From the NCBI RefSeq assembly GCF_014698835.1, contig NZ_JACJTU010000006.1, positions 1 to 64,000 on the forward strand: a DNA stretch of 64,000 nucleotides, in the 5' to 3' direction. This document shows positions 1 through 9,000 of the stretch, one piece after another. The position numbers were made by a program, and so were the translations under genes. The DNA comes from Nostoc paludosum FACHB-159. GTDB taxonomy: Bacteria; Cyanobacteriota; Cyanobacteriia; Cyanobacteriales; Nostocaceae. The notes beneath the pieces were generated by a model. That model saw only the letters and a list, made by a program, of their open reading frames with translations. It had not been told where the DNA came from and did no database searches. Positions within the stretch are counted from its first letter, which is position 1. The number at the start of each line of letters is the position of its first letter.

Positions 1-133
1 GAATGATTTTTACTTGGGGTCATGCTTTAAGCTGCTGGAATTCTTTTGCAACATACATTTTGGCAGTTTTTGACCCCTCTTCTTTCAATCTTGGTGAGAA
101 ATCCGGGTATTAGAGGCTCCGGGTGATAAGCCT

Positions 134-772
134 ATGGTAATTGAATGTAAAAAGATAGTTTATCCACCCAAATATTATGAGCGACATCGGCATTTTCACA
201 ATTTTTATCAATATTTATATGAGTCTTATAATCGCAAATTAAAACCTGTTTTATCTCAAAATCTATATGAAATTCGTATAAACGAAAATGCACTGTATCA
301 AAATAGTAAACAAAAATTGCCTTCAATATCGAATCAGATCGTAGCTCATGTATTGCAGCATATTGAGGAGCTTCATATCTCTAATCAAATCTGCTCAGCA
401 GAACCTATTCCTTGGTGCTTTCGCCAGGTTCCAGAAAATGAACGTGATGACGAATCTTACAAATCAGGGCTAAGGTTATCTTCAGTAAAACCCTTCTCGT
501 ATCAATTTGATAAATTAGCCGAAGCTGAAGAGGAAATAGCCAAGCAATTAGCTAAATATTTATCCGAGGCAGATAAGAAATTTAAGGAATATGCCAACTG
601 TTTAAAAATTTTAGTTCTAGAAATATGTGGTGATATTTCGTCTATTCCTGCACCCGAAGTAATTGTAGAAATAATCGAAAATGCAACTATTCCACCTAGC
701 GTAGATCAAATCTGGCTTGCAGACCCACAAGATGATGCAGAAAGTATAATTACTTATCATCAAATTGTGTAG
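134..772 (+). CDS. Hypothetical protein, 212 aa
   Basis: I do not recognise this protein. It is soluble-looking, with no signal peptide or membrane segment. The N-terminal third is rich in Tyr, His and Asn, and the middle (about residues 125-165) is a charged, probably helical stretch rich in Glu, Lys and Ala. The ATG at 134 has no strong Shine-Dalgarno sequence. The gene is AT-rich and stands alone before a toxin-antitoxin pair, which suggests accessory DNA, but no function can be inferred. It is accepted as a gene because of its length and its native-looking composition. Confidence 0.6.
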   Translation: MVIECKKIVYPPKYYERHRHFHNFYQYLYESYNRKLKPVLSQNLYEIRINENALYQNSKQKLPSISNQIVAHVLQHIEELHISNQICSAEPIPWCFRQVPENERDDESYKSGLRLSSVKPFSYQFDKLAEAEEEIAKQLAKYLSEADKKFKEYANCLKILVLEICGDISSIPAPEVIVEIIENATIPPSVDQIWLADPQDDAESIITYHQIV

Positions 773-806
773 TAATAATTGAGATTTACACCAGGAAATC
801 GAACGC

Positions 807-852
807 TTGCTTCTACTAAAGCCTAACTACTTCTGCTATTGAGAGCGATCGC
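807..852 (+). repeat. 46-bp imperfect direct repeat, left copy
   Basis: This copy begins TTGCTTCTACT and ends GAGAGCGATCGC. A second copy lies at 1443-1488, and by eye 38 of 46 positions are identical. The two copies bracket the toxin-antitoxin genes. Confidence 0.65.
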
Positions 853-943
853 GCTTTGCTCTCACCTCAAGCGATCGCGAATAATCCCAACACAGTGCAA
901 ACTGAGATAATTGATAGTATGACTTTCGTAACGAATGATAGCT

Positions 944-1162
944 ATGACTGACTTACTTGAACAAGCGATCGCTAAACTAAAAAATTTGCCTGCCACTGAA
1001 CAAGATGCCATTGCAGCAATGATTTTAGCAGAACTAGAAGATGAACGCCGTTGGGATGAAGCTTTTGCCCGTTCTCCAGACATACTTGCCAAACTCGCAG
1101 CTGAGGCAATGGCTGAATACCGTGCAGGTAAAACCCAAGAGTTAGATCCAGATACATTGTGA
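944..1162 (+). CDS. Antitoxin of a RelE/ParE-type toxin-antitoxin pair
   Basis: Small acidic, helical protein (72 aa from the ATG at 944). It starts MTDLLEQAIAKLKNLP and carries the E-Q-D-A-I-A-A-M-I-L-A-E-L pattern of short cyanobacterial antitoxins that sit before RelE/ParE toxins. An in-frame ATG at 935 would add three residues; 944 is preferred because family members usually begin at MTDLLE. The stop codon overlaps the GTG start of the toxin by 4 bases (GTGA), typical of translational coupling. Such antitoxins neutralise the toxin by direct binding and usually repress their own promoter; that is family knowledge, not visible here. Confidence 0.75.
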   Translation: MTDLLEQAIAKLKNLPATEQDAIAAMILAELEDERRWDEAFARSPDILAKLAAEAMAEYRAGKTQELDPDTL

Positions 1163-1428
1163 AGTCACGTATAACCGCTCAGTTTCGTCAAGGGTTTGCC
1201 GATTTACCTGAGCAAGTTCAACAGCAAACGCGTGAAGCATACCGCCTTTTCAAACAAGATCCTAGCCATCCAAGCTTGCGTTTCAAAAAAGTACATCCAG
1301 AACTACCAATTTATTCAGCACGGATTAGCAAAAGTTACCGAGCAGTTGGACAGTTAGATGGAGATACTATTATTTGGTTTTGGCTTGGTTCACACGCCGA
1401 GTATGACAGGTTGCTCTCTCAGTTGTAG
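1159..1428 (+). CDS. RelE/ParE-superfamily toxin
   Basis: Basic 89-residue protein with the features of the RelE/ParE fold: an N-terminal helix pair (about 10-35), a basic strand with S-L-R-F-K-K, then Y-R-A-V-G and the C-terminal W-F-W-L-G-S-H-A-E-Y-D motif. The last motif is typical of 'type II toxin-antitoxin RelE/ParE toxin' proteins in cyanobacteria. It starts with GTG inside the antitoxin stop region (4-base overlap), so the two are co-translated. Whether it cleaves mRNA on the ribosome (RelE) or poisons gyrase (ParE) cannot be decided from sequence alone. Confidence 0.78.
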   Translation: MKSRITAQFRQGFADLPEQVQQQTREAYRLFKQDPSHPSLRFKKVHPELPIYSARISKSYRAVGQLDGDTIIWFWLGSHAEYDRLLSQL

Positions 1429-1442
1429 CGACAACTTAAAAT

Positions 1443-1488
1443 TTGCTTCTACTCGAACTTTAATACTTCTACTATGGAGAGCGATCGC
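1443..1488 (+). repeat. 46-bp imperfect direct repeat, right copy
   Basis: Partner of the repeat at 807-852. Its last part overlaps the beginning of the mfd fragment and contains a HIP1 octamer (GCGATCGC). Confidence 0.65.
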
Positions 1489-1638
1489 TATGGTACTTTG
1501 CCAGTACCAGCCAATCAACTCCTGCGAGTCATGGAACTCAAACAATTAGCGAAAAAACTCGGATTTAGCAGGATTAAATCAGAAAACAAACAGCACGTTG
1601 TTTTAGAAACTCAAGTTAAACTATACATAGCAGAGTGA
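1474..1638 (+). pseudogene. mfd: Fragment of mfd (C-terminal TRCF domain)
   Basis: A 54-codon open frame reads [17 protein letters not shown], then [15 protein letters not shown], then V-V-L-E-T. This matches the C-terminal TRCF domain of the transcription-repair coupling factor Mfd (pattern D-R-Y-G-x-L-P, L-x-x-x-A-K-x-L-G, I-K). Full Mfd exceeds 1100 residues, and nothing resembling the rest is present upstream or downstream. The fragment therefore looks like a remnant, with homology starting inside the 46-bp repeat and ending soon after V-L-E-T. The intact gene would be elsewhere in the genome. The assignment rests on motif recall, not on an alignment. Confidence 0.6.
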
Positions 1639-1826
1639 AAGTACACTTGTGCCCAGCCTCTTCCCTGTTTTCCATTTTCTCTCTAGCTTTGAGTATTTTG
1701 TTTTACAATTTTTCACTTAACGATCTTCAGGTTACATAGTTGCGGTTAATATAGAAGCGATCGCCAAATTAACAAAGCAGGCTTATTGCCTACTATTATT
1801 CTTTTTGAATATCAAAATTATCAAAA

Positions 1827-2273
1827 ATGGCTTTTACTTATAACCGCACGGTTCGCTTTCAAGATACTGATGCTGCTGGGGTAGTTTATTTTACTAATGT
1901 TTTGGGTATTTGTCATGAAGCTTATGAAGAATCTCTAGAAGCATCAAGTATTAATCTCAAAGATTTCTTTAATAATCCATCTGCGGCTTTCCCCATTGTT
2001 CATGCTAATGTGGATTTTTTGCGTCCTATGTTTGTAGGGGATAAATTGCTGATTAGTTTAATTCCCCAAAAACTAGGTGTTGATAAGTTTGAAATTACTT
2101 ATGAAATTACTGTAGGTGAAGTGGTGGTTAGTAAGGCTATTACTCGGCATGTTTGTATTGATGTAAATAGTAGAGTTAAGCAGGAATTACCTGATGAGAT
2201 AATTCAGTGGTTGGAAACGAACCGCAGAGGCGCTGAGGGCGCGGAGAGAAGAAGGGCAAGAGAGGTTATTTGA
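1827..2273 (+). CDS. menI: 1,4-dihydroxy-2-naphthoyl-CoA thioesterase (hotdog fold)
   Basis: 148-residue single-domain hotdog thioesterase of the 4-hydroxybenzoyl-CoA thioesterase family. The N-terminal motif [11 protein letters not shown] (residues 12-22) holds the catalytic aspartate region. In cyanobacteria this family hydrolyses DHNA-CoA to DHNA, the step before prenylation by MenA. The position tail-to-tail with menE, in a cluster with menC, menA and menF, supports that role. The last 17 residues (from about 132, [12 protein letters not shown]) are encoded by a G-rich CGCAGAGGCGCTGAGGGCGC repeat common in cyanobacterial spacers, so the normal C-terminus has probably been replaced or extended. 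The gene overlaps menE by 8 bases. Confidence 0.85.
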   Translation: MAFTYNRTVRFQDTDAAGVVYFTNVLGICHEAYEESLEASSINLKDFFNNPSAAFPIVHANVDFLRPMFVGDKLLISLIPQKLGVDKFEITYEITVGEVVVSKAITRHVCIDVNSRVKQELPDEIIQWLETNRRGAEGAERRRAREVI

Positions 2274-3684
2274 GAGGATTTTGTAGGTATGCGATCGCTA
2301 TTTTTTCTAGCTGTTGGCGGTTAATTTTACCTTGGGAGTTACGGGGTAAGTTTTGTTGCGGAATCCAATATTTTGGGATTTTAAATTTGCTAAGTTTGTC
2401 TTTGAGTAGGGTTTGAATTTTTAAGGTAGAGATATTTGATTTTTTGGGAATATAAATTGCTGTTAAGGCTTGTCCCCAGTGTTTATCTGGAATGCCTATT
2501 ACACAAATATCAGCAACGAGTTGAGTTTCTCGTATGGCTGATTCAATTTCTGCTGGGTAAATATTTTCTCCGCCTGTAATGATTTTTTCGCTGCTACGTC
2601 CGACAATATTTAAGTAACCTTGGTCATCTAAAAAGCCTAAATCGTCTACTCGAAAATTATCCTGATTTTCTTGAATTATGGGATAGTAACCAAGGGCTAA
2701 AGATTGAGCTTGAATGGTAATATTTCCTATTTCATTGGAATTTAAAATTTCGCCTTGCTGGTTGTGAATGGTTACCTTGGCATGAGGAAGAACCTGACCG
2801 CTGCTAGTTTTACCATTTAGAAAATCATCTGGTTTAAGAGTAGCAATTTGAGAAGCGGTTTCTGTCATGCCATAGGTTGGTGCTAATCGAATGCGATAAA
2901 ATTTAGCTTTTTCTAATAGTTCTTCCCATGCTGGTGCGCCTCCTAAAAGGACGGTGTTAAATTCGCTTAGCCATTCTGTTAATTCTGGATTTTCTAGAAG
3001 TCTTTGTAGTTGAGTTGGTACTAATGATATGAAAAATTCTGATTGTTTAATATTCAATATTTTGCCAGATTCTAGAGTTTTAAATGGTAGAATGGCTAGT
3101 CTACCACCTGTGGTGAAAGAACGAATAAATTGCATTAAACCGCTGACGTGATATAGCGGCAAGACGCAAAAAGAGTTGACTTTTTTTATTTGAAAATATT
3201 CTGTAAATCCTTGTACAGAAGCTATGAGGGTTTCCCAAGTATGAATAGCAAATTTAATTTGTCCTGATGAACCACCTGTGGGAATCATGATTAGTGGGTA
3301 TGGGGCATTGGGCATTGGGCATTGGGCATTGGGTATTCTCGGCGTCCCCGTGTCTCCCCATCTCCCCATCTCCCCTGCCCCATGCCCTATTCCCAAAACA
3401 ATATCTGGTTGTACTAAATCAAATACTTGTTGCCATTCTTGTGTTCCCCAATCGGGGTTACAAAGAAAAACTGGGCAATTAGCTGCACAAGCGGCAAGAA
3501 AACTTGCTAAAAATCGTAATGTTTCGCGTTCGGCTAAGATGATTTTTGGCGGTGTTTCAAACGCGGATAACTGTATTAGCTCTAAATATAATTCTTGAAC
3601 TAATTGATTAAATTGGCCGCTATCATAACCAATCAACCAATCATTTTCATTCAGGTTATTAAGATAGTCTAAAGGGTTTTCCAT
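2266..3684 (-). CDS. menE: o-Succinylbenzoate-CoA ligase
   Basis: 472-residue ANL-superfamily adenylating enzyme that activates o-succinylbenzoate to its CoA thioester in phylloquinone synthesis. The P-loop [11 protein letters not shown] lies at 135-145. Further on are the A5-type Y-G-M-T-E-T, the D-D-L-G-F motif, a hinge [13 protein letters not shown] and the C-terminal catalytic lysine in N-S-Q-G-K-I-N-R. Residues about 99-130 (encoded by 3295-3390) are an insert rich in Pro, Met, Asn and Gly, made of the GGGCATTGGGCAT repeat read in frame, just before the P-loop. The start overlaps the end of menC by 16 bases, indicating coupled translation. The 3' end overlaps the convergent thioesterase gene. 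Confidence 0.93.
   Translation of the reverse strand: MENPLDYLNNLNENDWLIGYDSGQFNQLVQELYLELIQLSAFETPPKIILAERETLRFLASFLAACAANCPVFLCNPDWGTQEWQQVFDLVQPDIVLGIGHGAGEMGRWGDTGTPRIPNAQCPMPNAPYPLIMIPTGGSSGQIKFAIHTWETLIASVQGFTEYFQIKKVNSFCVLPLYHVSGLMQFIRSFTTGGRLAILPFKTLESGKILNIKQSEFFISLVPTQLQRLLENPELTEWLSEFNTVLLGGAPAWEELLEKAKFYRIRLAPTYGMTETASQIATLKPDDFLNGKTSSGQVLPHAKVTIHNQQGEILNSNEIGNITIQAQSLALGYYPIIQENQDNFRVDDLGFLDDQGYLNIVGRSSEKIITGGENIYPAEIESAIRETQLVADICVIGIPDKHWGQALTAIYIPKKSNISTLKIQTLLKDKLSKFKIPKYWIPQQNLPRNSQGKINRQQLEKIAIAYLQNPLK
3295..3390. repeat. GGGCATT/CTCCCCAT repeat inserted in menE
   Basis: Tandem GGGCATT units followed by TCTCCCCATCTCCCC-type units, the same two-armed layout as in the spacers at 9001-9156 and 20467-20544. 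It is in frame with menE and adds about 32 residues. Confidence 0.85.
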
Positions 3685-4688
3685 AGACTTTGAAGCCAGG
3701 TATGTTCTTGTTCAAAAAAGTGGTCAATGCCAAAACCAATTGCCCTGTGATTTTGGGATAATTCTGCTGCTAGTTGAAGTGCTGCTTGTCTGCCGATCGC
3801 ACTTTCAAAGACTGATGAAAATACAGCTTCAATTTGATTTTCTTGACAAAACTTTCTCAACCGAGATGGCGATCCAATTATCCCAGGTTTAATTACAAAA
3901 ATTCCTCGCCAACCTTGTTGATAACAAGCAATGAGTTGCTTTAGTGTGGCGACTGATTCATCTAAAGCGATGGCTGTTCCATAACACATACTCAATTCCA
4001 ACATTCCCGGAAATTGTTCAACGGGTAATGGTTGTTCTATAAATTCAATTTCTGGGTTTAGTTCTCGATTTGCCTGGAGATTATCGCAAGTCCATAGCCA
4101 CAAGTTAGCTTCTTCATAGTTGAGTCCCCCGTTAGCATCTAATCGCAGTTTGCTAATAGCTGGTAAAGTCCGTGCCAATAACTCAAAAATTTTAAGTTCA
4201 TTAGCGATCGCATCTACACCAATTTTCCATTTAAACGTGCGATATCCCTGCTGCCATAAACTTTCCCATTGATTTAAAGCTGCTTCCCCAGCAGGGAGTA
4301 AGGCGCTAAATTGGGCATGGGGCATGGGGCATGGGGCATTGGGCATGGGCCATTGGACATTAGTTCCCCCAATCTCTCCGTTTCCCCATCTCCCTACCCC
4401 CTCCTGCGCTGATTCAAAGCCAAATTGACAAGCAGGTAACTCATCTGGAATGGAGAAAATCGTTTCGTCTGTAATTTCTGCTGGGAGTTGGCGACAAAAA
4501 TCTAAAGCTTGTTCTATGGTTTCCGAACCAAACCAACTAATGGGCGCGATTTCTCCCCAGCCAACTCTACCTGATTCGTCGGTAAGGCGCACAATAATGC
4601 CATCTCGAATATCCCACTTTCCATGACTTGTACTAACCGTTCGCACAAATCTTCGCCGATAAGGGCGAAATTTAAATGTGTAAATCAC
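3669..4688 (-). CDS. menC: o-Succinylbenzoate synthase
   Basis: 339-residue enolase-superfamily enzyme that dehydrates SHCHC to o-succinylbenzoate. Catalytic and metal residues are visible: the K-W-K motif in F-K-W-K-I-G-V, Asp in R-L-D-A-N-G-G, Glu in F-I-E-Q-P-L, Asp in A-L-D-E-S-V, and the second base Lys in V-I-K-P-G-I. Residues about 97-126 are a foreign insert rich in Pro, Met and Asn (P-M-P-N-A-P-C-P-M-P), encoded by the same spacer repeat that interrupts menE. It lies between the N-terminal capping domain and the barrel, where a loop is likely. The gene lies between menA (upstream) and menE (overlapping by 16 bases). Confidence 0.92.
   Translation of the reverse strand: MIYTFKFRPYRRRFVRTVSTSHGKWDIRDGIIVRLTDESGRVGWGEIAPISWFGSETIEQALDFCRQLPAEITDETIFSIPDELPACQFGFESAQEGVGRWGNGEIGGTNVQWPMPNAPCPMPHAQFSALLPAGEAALNQWESLWQQGYRTFKWKIGVDAIANELKIFELLARTLPAISKLRLDANGGLNYEEANLWLWTCDNLQANRELNPEIEFIEQPLPVEQFPGMLELSMCYGTAIALDESVATLKQLIACYQQGWRGIFVIKPGIIGSPSRLRKFCQENQIEAVFSSVFESAIGRQAALQLAAELSQNHRAIGFGIDHFFEQEHTWLQSLWKTL
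4311..4400. repeat. GGGCATGG/CTCCCCAT repeat inserted in menC
   Basis: GGGCATGGGGCATTGGGCAT units followed by C-rich CCCCATCTCCC units, in frame with menC. It has the same family and the same polarity as the repeat inside menE. Confidence 0.85.
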
Positions 4689-4698
4689 TATCTTGATT

Positions 4699-4774
4699 TG
4701 TCATTAGTCATTAGTCATTAGTTATTTATCGTTTTTCTTTGCCTCATGCCCCATGCCCCATGCCCCATGCCCAA
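4699..4774. repeat. Tandem heptamer plus GCCCCAT array between menA and menC
   Basis: A 7-bp unit (GTCATTA, about 3 copies) is followed by four CATGCCC units. It fills most of the 89-bp gap between menA and menC. Confidence 0.75.
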
Positions 4775-4777
4775 TAA

Positions 4778-5674
4778 CTAAAACAAAAATCCTAAGCCTA
4801 AAAGTAAGCAACTCCAAAAATGTATGGCGACGGCGATGAATTTACAGTTACTAACTTTGTCTGGTTGATGATGATTTTCTTGGACGTGGCGGCATAATTT
4901 GATGGCAAAGGGTAAACTCAACCAACTTAGCAATGTCCAAACTGGAAAAATGCCCGACAGCACAAACAACAAGCCCAGAGGATAAATGCTGCCAGTGAAC
5001 CAAAATAGCACTTGGGCACCTTTTTCGGTTCCGAGGCGAACGATGGGCGATCGCTTGCCTGCGGCTATGTCATCCTTAACTTGGTGAAAGTGCGAGCAAA
5101 ATAAAATCAAAGTTGTGGCAATACCAACAATTACTGAGGCTGCTAAACCCGTCATTGAAAAAGTTTGAGTTTGGCTATAGTATGCTGCTTCCACTGCCAA
5201 GGGCCCAAAGGCAAAAAAGCAAAGAATTTCCCCTAAACCTTGATATCCTAAGCGAAAGGGAGGCCCTTGGTACATATAGCCCAAACCACAGCACAGCAAA
5301 ATTATACCGATAACAGTTAAGTCTTGTTGCCAAAAAGCGATCGCTACTATCGCCAACAACCCTAAACCTAAGCACAAGTTTCCTAACCAAAATATTAATG
5401 GCTTATTACCTGTTAAATTCACCAAAGAATGGTGTTTATTTCGATCTATACCTGTTTCTGAATCAAAGACATCATTACTGATATTTTCCCAGGCAAGAAT
5501 TAAAATTGCCGCAGCTACAAAAGTAGAAAATATTACCCCATTGAAAATTTTTGTTTCGGCAAATGCTACTGCTGTTCCTACCCAAATGGGCATGATGGCA
5601 ACGCTGTACATGGGCGGTTTAATCGCTGCCATCCATAACTTAGTGTTCGGATATAAAATCTGCTTGGTAGTCAT
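4778..5674 (-). CDS. menA: 1,4-dihydroxy-2-naphthoate phytyltransferase
   Basis: 298-residue integral membrane prenyltransferase of the UbiA family with about eight or nine hydrophobic segments. The first Asp-rich motif is N-D-V-F-D-S-E-T-G-I-D-R-N-K (about 66-79). The second is around K-D-D-I-A-A-G-K-R-S-P (about 200), binding Mg-diphosphate. In cyanobacteria this enzyme attaches a phytyl chain to DHNA to make demethylphylloquinone, the precursor of the photosystem I cofactor. It is the first gene of menA-menC-menE and is transcribed away from menF. Confidence 0.93.
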   Translation of the reverse strand: MTTKQILYPNTKLWMAAIKPPMYSVAIMPIWVGTAVAFAETKIFNGVIFSTFVAAAILILAWENISNDVFDSETGIDRNKHHSLVNLTGNKPLIFWLGNLCLGLGLLAIVAIAFWQQDLTVIGIILLCCGLGYMYQGPPFRLGYQGLGEILCFFAFGPLAVEAAYYSQTQTFSMTGLAASVIVGIATTLILFCSHFHQVKDDIAAGKRSPIVRLGTEKGAQVLFWFTGSIYPLGLLFVLSGIFPVWTLLSWLSLPFAIKLCRHVQENHHQPDKVSNCKFIAVAIHFWSCLLLGLGFLF

Positions 5675-6099
5675 CAGTCGTAATTAATTAAATTCCCACA
5701 ATATCACTTTTACAAAATATTTTTAATATCATAATTCTCTGATTTAGGAGAATATTATGATGAATGAATATATCAATCATACTAGTACAACACGGCATAA
5801 ATAAACCACCCATTTCAAATCAATCAAACGCTGACGCTGCATACCTTTTTGAATACTTCGACAAGCTCAGTACGAGTTTTGAATTTTGAATTCCGCCTTG
5901 CGGGTGGGGTTGGACTCCCGACAGTGATGCCGAAGTTGCAGTCTTGACTACAACTGGCTTCTTAGGCTCTAGGAACACCACCAAAAGGCAAATCTTACGC
6001 TGGTGAAATGGCAACTTAATATGTTACCTGTAAAAATACGACCACGATTAATTACACTTTAGGAAGTTAACTTAAAAAAAATTTACTATCGATAGATCC
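5675..6099. other. menA-menF divergent spacer with repeat-like debris
   Basis: 425 bp holding the divergent promoters of menA and menF. The middle (about 5785-6030) looks unlike normal spacer: it contains CTTCGACAAGCTCAGTACGA, seen widely as a bacterial dispersed repeat, and the GC-rich CCGCCTTGCGGGTGGGG. It may be a decayed mobile element, but I cannot name one. The short open frame on the minus strand (5820-6014) is not accepted as a gene. Confidence 0.4.
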
Positions 6100-7512
6100 A
6101 TGACAGTTTCACCATGTCGTAGCAACTTGTTTGTACAGCACAAAGATTTATATCAATTTCTGTTAGCAGTGCAAAAAAAGTGCATCAAAAATAATTCCAA
6201 GCAAATTGTCAGTATCTCCCAAGAGATCGATTTAGTTGACCCTTTACTTGTATTGGCTCGATTTACACAAGCAAATGAAATAAATTTTTACTTTGAGGAT
6301 AAAGGTAAAGGAGAAGCGATCGCTGCAATTGATTCTGTAGAAAAGTTACAAGTTGATGGCACAGACCGTTTCACTAAAGCTGAATATTTTATCAAATCTT
6401 GTCTAAAAAATATAATTAATTTTGGTAACTCTAACCTACCTTTTTCTGGGCCTCATTTTTTTTGTTATTTCAGCTTTTTCGATCAAAATTCCCAAGTGGA
6501 TTATCCATTTCCATCAGCTACCATTTTTCTGCCATGTTGGCAAGTAGCTGTGAAAAACCAGCGCTGTATATTAGTAACAAATTTAATGATAAATGCTGAT
6601 GTAAATATTCAAAAAATATTAGACACTGTACAAACGAAAATTCAATTCCTTCAATCTTTAGAAAATTATTCTCCAGATATCGATTTTCCGACAAAATTTT
6701 ACCAAAAATCCATCGCCAACGCCGAGCTATTTAAATATTCAGTAGCTTCTGTTTTAGAAAAAATCCAGTCTAGCCATTTAAGCAAGATTGTCTTAGCAGA
6801 TATACTAGATGTCAAATCCAGCAATCATTTCGACTTAGTTAAATCTTTAAACAATCTCAGACAAATACATCCTAATTGTTATATTTTTTCTACAAGTAAT
6901 GGCAAAGGGCAAAACTTTATTGGTGCAAGCCCCGAACGATTAATTAGTATTAATAATCAGCAGTTAATCACTGATGCTTTGGCTGGTTCTGCACCACGAG
7001 GTAAAACTCCTGCTGAAGATGCAGCTAAAGCCAATCGCTTACTTAATAGTGAAAAAGAAAGACACGAACATTCGCTGGTACTTAATTTCATAACTCAACG
7101 CCTATGCCAGCTAGGTTTATTACCCCAAATATTAGCACCTCGTCTGCGGCAATTATCCAACATCCAGCACTTATGGACACCAATTAGTGCTGTAGTTCCT
7201 GCTAACATCCATCCATTAAAAATTGTCGCGCAATTGCATCCTACACCGGCGGTTGCTGGTGCAGCACGAGATGTTGCTTGTGCCGAAATTCGTCGTTATG
7301 AAAGCTTTGAAAGGGGTTTATATGCTGCACCTCTGGGTTGGATAGATGCGAAGGGAAATTGCGAATTTATTGTGGGAATTCGCTCAGCATTAATAGATGG
7401 CGATCGCGCTAGGTTGTATGCTGGTGCTGGTATTGTTGCTGGTTCCGATCCTGATAAAGAATTTGCAGAGGTGCAGCTAAAACTTCAGGCTTTGTTGAAA
7501 GCATTAGTTTAA
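6100..7512 (+). CDS. menF: Isochorismate synthase
   Basis: 470-residue chorismate-utilising enzyme that converts chorismate to isochorismate, the committed step towards phylloquinone. The C-terminal half carries the family signatures: G-A-S-P-E-R-L, the A-L-A-G-S-A-P-R-G segment, H-P-T-P-A-V-A-G, E-R-G-L-Y-A-A-P-L-G-W and the R-L-Y-A-G-A-G-I-V-A-G-S-D-P end motif. The N-terminal 180 residues are divergent, as usual for cyanobacterial MenF. The gene is divergent from menA across a 425-bp spacer. menD and menB are not in the window. Confidence 0.92.
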   Translation: MTVSPCRSNLFVQHKDLYQFLLAVQKKCIKNNSKQIVSISQEIDLVDPLLVLARFTQANEINFYFEDKGKGEAIAAIDSVEKLQVDGTDRFTKAEYFIKSCLKNIINFGNSNLPFSGPHFFCYFSFFDQNSQVDYPFPSATIFLPCWQVAVKNQRCILVTNLMINADVNIQKILDTVQTKIQFLQSLENYSPDIDFPTKFYQKSIANAELFKYSVASVLEKIQSSHLSKIVLADILDVKSSNHFDLVKSLNNLRQIHPNCYIFSTSNGKGQNFIGASPERLISINNQQLITDALAGSAPRGKTPAEDAAKANRLLNSEKERHEHSLVLNFITQRLCQLGLLPQILAPRLRQLSNIQHLWTPISAVVPANIHPLKIVAQLHPTPAVAGAARDVACAEIRRYESFERGLYAAPLGWIDAKGNCEFIVGIRSALIDGDRARLYAGAGIVAGSDPDKEFAEVQLKLQALLKALV

Positions 7513-7652
7513 ATTTATAGCAGGCAATAAGCAATAGGCTTGAAAGTCTATTATTGTCTAGGTTTTACGATCGGTTTATGTCTGAAATTATGCTTCAACT
7601 GCTAGAAATTACTTTTTAATTTCAGAGTGTTGAGTGCTAGACATCAGACAAT

Positions 7653-8960
7653 TTATACTAAATCCCGATGAGTAAAGGGTTTTGCATTGGCGCCAGTGTA
7701 GTTAGCGACAATATGACCGTCACCAGTCATTTGATATTTGTATGTAACTAATCCTTCTAAGCCAACAGGGCCGCGGGGAGGCATTTGTTGAGTGCTAATT
7801 CCGACTTCTGCACCGAAACCATAGCGGAAACCATCAGCAAAACGGGTGGAACAATTGTGGAAGATATTGGCTGAATTCACCAGTCCAAAGAACGCTTCCA
7901 CAGCGGCAGAATCTTCAGAGATAATGGCATCTGTGTGACGGGAACCATATTCGTTGATATGAGCGATCGCATCTTCAATAGAGTCTATAATTTTAATCGA
8001 CAAAATAAAATCGTTGTATTCTGTTTCCCAGTCAACTTCTGTTGCAGTTTCGATATCCGGTAGAATTTTTAAAGTACTTTCGTCGCCTCTCAATTCTACG
8101 TGCCGTTCTGCTAAAGCCGCAGCAACTTTGGGTAAAAACTCTTGAGCAATTGACGAGTGAACCAGCAAAGTTTCAATAGCATTACAAACAGCAGGATATT
8201 GGGCTTTGGCATCTACTGTAATTGGAACCGCAAGAGAAATATCAGCGGCTTTATCTATATATAAATGACAAATTCCATCGGCGTGACCTAGTACGGGAAT
8301 GCGTGTATTTTCCTGCACAAATCTCACAAAGGAATTAGAACCTCTGGGAATAATTAAATCTACATATTTATCTAACTTTAAAAGTTCGAGAGTTTCCTCT
8401 CTAGTTGTGAGCAACTGTACTGCATCAGGGTTAACACCAGTATGAGATAATCCTTGTTTAATTGCCTTAACTATCGCTTCACAAGAGCGTACAGCTTCCT
8501 TGCCACCTTTGAGGATGACGCCGTTTCCAGATTTGATAGCCAAAGAAACAATTTGAATTGCTGCTTCTGGACGCGCTTCAAAAATAATCCCTAAAACACC
8601 CAAAGGACAAGTGATGCGCTTGAGAATTAAACCAGTGTCGAGTTCGCGGTGAATCTGCACTTTACCAACAGGATCGGCTAGTTTACCAACATCTCGTACC
8701 CCAGCGATCGCATCTCTTAATTTATGTTCATCTAACTGCAAGCGCTTATAAAGCGGTTTAGGAATTCCAGCCGCAGTCGCAGCTTCACAATCAGCAATAT
8801 TCGCTGCCAGAATTTCATCTTTAGCTGATTCTAAAGCCTGGGCAATGGCTTCAATTGCTTGATTTTTGGCCTCAGTGGAGAGAATCGCCAGCTTACTTGC
8901 AGCTTGCCGAGTTTGCGCTGCGATCGTAATTAGGGAAGACCCAACTTGAAAAGTAGTCAT
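7653..8960 (-). CDS. proA: Gamma-glutamyl phosphate reductase
   Basis: 435-residue NADPH-dependent enzyme of proline synthesis that reduces glutamyl-5-phosphate to the semialdehyde. ALDH-like fold with the catalytic cysteine in P-A-V-C-N-A-I-E-T. Other signatures are [25 protein letters not shown] and [10 protein letters not shown] at the C-terminus. Length is normal. It stands alone; proB is not adjacent. Its upstream spacer is filled with a GGGCATTGGG array. Confidence 0.95.
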   Translation of the reverse strand: MTTFQVGSSLITIAAQTRQAASKLAILSTEAKNQAIEAIAQALESAKDEILAANIADCEAATAAGIPKPLYKRLQLDEHKLRDAIAGVRDVGKLADPVGKVQIHRELDTGLILKRITCPLGVLGIIFEARPEAAIQIVSLAIKSGNGVILKGGKEAVRSCEAIVKAIKQGLSHTGVNPDAVQLLTTREETLELLKLDKYVDLIIPRGSNSFVRFVQENTRIPVLGHADGICHLYIDKAADISLAVPITVDAKAQYPAVCNAIETLLVHSSIAQEFLPKVAAALAERHVELRGDESTLKILPDIETATEVDWETEYNDFILSIKIIDSIEDAIAHINEYGSRHTDAIISEDSAAVEAFFGLVNSANIFHNCSTRFADGFRYGFGAEVGISTQQMPPRGPVGLEGLVTYKYQMTGDGHIVANYTGANAKPFTHRDLV

Positions 8961-9000
8961 ATTACAAAAAAACCCTCAACTTTCTCATCCTATCAATAAT

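Noticed and set aside
1..133. Possible gene end at the left border on the minus strand
   Set aside because: A short frame ends near base 35 but is closed by a TAA about 25 codons upstream; nothing recognisable.
1358..1549. 63-codon plus-strand frame overlapping the toxin end and the mfd fragment
   Set aside because: It is out of frame with both the toxin and the clear Mfd-like reading, and it has no family features.
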